64,000 bases of DNA from assembly GCF_018390735.1 (NCBI RefSeq), contig NZ_JAHBCL010000008.1:62001-126000 (forward strand), given 5' to 3'. The translations under genes were made by a program, and so were the position numbers. The DNA is from Fusibacter paucivorans. GTDB lineage: Bacteria; Bacillota; Clostridia; Peptostreptococcales; Acidaminobacteraceae. Below, piece after piece: positions 63,052 to 64,000 of this stretch (the first letter of the stretch is position 1; each line of letters starts with the position of its first letter). Below the pieces are notes generated by a model. The model was given only the letters and a program-made list of their open reading frames with translations. It was not told the DNA's origin and searched no databases.

Positions 63052-63902
63052 TAAAAGACAGGCAATATAATATTGGATTGGTTAGCATCATGGCATTGCT
63101 CACATGTCTGACAATTGGAGCGGCATTTATAGGAGAAAGCACACAAGATTTGCAGACATTTGTTTCGCTGCGAGGTGAAACCGTTTTGCTATACGGTAAA
63201 GGCATTTACGCTAAAGAAGCAGTTGATTATGCACTGCAGGCGATTGCGCAGGATATTGTAACACTATTGGTGGGAATTCCCATGTTGGTTTATGGTGCTG
63301 TTTCTAAATCGCTTAGAGGGCGTGCTGTATTAGTAGGAGGACTAGCTTATTTTTTATATACGTATGTTTCTTACTGCTTTTTACTTCAATACAATCAGCT
63401 TTTTCTCGTTTATGTTTCACTCATGTCTTTGAGTTTTTTTGGACTTTGGCACAATCTGCCCTATCTTAAAGGAGAGCTGGTAAAGACCATGCTGGAACCT
63501 GTACTTAACAGAAAGTCCTATATCATATTTCAATGGCTGCTGGCACTGATGCTGTCTGCAATGTGGCTTGCACGCATTATCCCCACTTTTTGGGGAGATT
63601 TCAGCAAAATTCAGTTAGCACATTATAACACAGCTGTCATTCAGGTTCTTGATCTTGGCATTATTGTACCGCTTGCTTGTATTTCTGGGTACTATTTATG
63701 GCGAAAAACACCGACGGGTTACTTGTTAACGCTCATACTGATGATTAAGGGGGCGGCACTTGGCACGGCGCTCTTAGCGATGATTGTAATGCTTATTTTA
63801 AAGGGGAGTGCTGTCAGTATTGTGGAATGTATTGTTTTTACCGTTATGATTGGCAGTATTGATCTGTTGGCCATCCGGCTATTTATGAAATTGCCTGCAT
63901 GA
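63048..63902 (+). CDS. Membrane protein of unknown function, coupled to TetR
   Basis: A 284-residue protein with about seven or eight hydrophobic helices (first at about 10-30, then 68-88, 95-130, 150-175, 195-215, 225-275). An extracytoplasmic loop follows TM1. No family motif is recognised. Coupling to the TetR gene suggests that the repressor's ligand is handled or sensed here. Confidence 0.78.
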   Translation: MIKDRQYNIGLVSIMALLTCLTIGAAFIGESTQDLQTFVSLRGETVLLYGKGIYAKEAVDYALQAIAQDIVTLLVGIPMLVYGAVSKSLRGRAVLVGGLAYFLYTYVSYCFLLQYNQLFLVYVSLMSLSFFGLWHNLPYLKGELVKTMLEPVLNRKSYIIFQWLLALMLSAMWLARIIPTFWGDFSKIQLAHYNTAVIQVLDLGIIVPLACISGYYLWRKTPTGYLLTLILMIKGAALGTALLAMIVMLILKGSAVSIVECIVFTVMIGSIDLLAIRLFMKLPA

Positions 63903-63912
63903 GCAGCGTCAT

Positions 63913-63931
63913 GGCGTGAAAGACGCCGTTT
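63913..63931 (+). terminator. Short hairpin after the membrane protein gene
   Basis: GGCGT-GAAAG-ACGCC followed by GTTTT; a weak terminator. Confidence 0.45.
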
Positions 63932-64000
63932 TGATCGAAAACATTGATTATTCAGTGTTTATAGAAAGAATTTATCATTTGCTGAATAGGATTATTTGCA

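Overview
The window looks like chromosomal DNA of a low-GC Gram-positive anaerobe, most likely a member of the Clostridia. Strong AGGAGG-type ribosome sites, an HPr kinase, HxlR/ArsR/PaiA-like families, an NfnAB-type transhydrogenase, FeoAB and an oxygen-sensitive 4-hydroxybutyryl-CoA dehydratase support this. No genus can be named from the sequence alone. No tRNA, rRNA, CRISPR array, transposase or phage gene was seen.

Layout. 1-2080 (-): NfnB (cut by the window edge) and NfnA. 2.6-4.85 kb: iron-sulfur flavoprotein, PaiA-like acetyltransferase, PPOX-fold protein and a divergent HxlR regulator. 4.9-8.4 kb (-): an amidohydrolase and an isochorismatase-fold hydrolase behind a sigma-54 promoter, with their likely activator upstream. 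8.8-17.5 kb: MBL-fold hydrolase, zinc-ribbon membrane protein, DUF438/hemerythrin/PAS protein, serine hydrolase, hprK, nucleotidyltransferase, folC. 17.9-23.0 kb: two-component system plus a MacB/FtsX-type ABC exporter, probably for antimicrobial-peptide stress. 23.4-26.0 kb: a Fur-controlled feoA-feoB-Cys-rich peptide operon. 26.1-32.2 kb: zinc-ribbon peptide, an orphan PrpR_N sensor domain, an amidase, a sigma-54 activator and abfD. 32.2-35.9 kb: an unusual leader region and an OpuA-type glycine betaine importer. 36.2-45.8 kb: a PrpR_N-type sigma-54 activator and its apparent target operon (TRAP transporter, VOC protein, NDP-forming acyl-CoA synthetase, DUF169 protein, AbfT-like CoA-transferase). 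46-51.5 kb: ArsR/permease/thioredoxin-like set, a YeiE/YeiH pair and a YibE/F membrane protein. 51.7-54 kb: alkaline phosphatase with a Pho box, and a flavodoxin. 54.1-59.1 kb: an alcohol dehydrogenase plus CoA-acylating semialdehyde dehydrogenase operon with a CBS/PAS sigma-54 activator. 59.4-64 kb: LysR/aminotransferase, glyoxalase-like protein, TetR/membrane protein.

The unifying theme is sigma-54 control of organic-acid and amino-acid-derived carbon use. Four sequences match the -24/-12 consensus with exact 5-nt spacing (TGGCAY-N5-TTGC). Each lies before a catabolic gene set that sits beside a bacterial enhancer-binding protein gene, and each has dyads at enhancer-like distance. Together the enzymes could import hydroxy- or dicarboxylates, activate them with CoA by ligase or transferase, dehydrate 4-hydroxybutyryl-CoA and interconvert alcohols, semialdehydes and acyl-CoAs, with NfnAB balancing ferredoxin and NAD(P)H. 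The actual substrates are not determined by the sequence.
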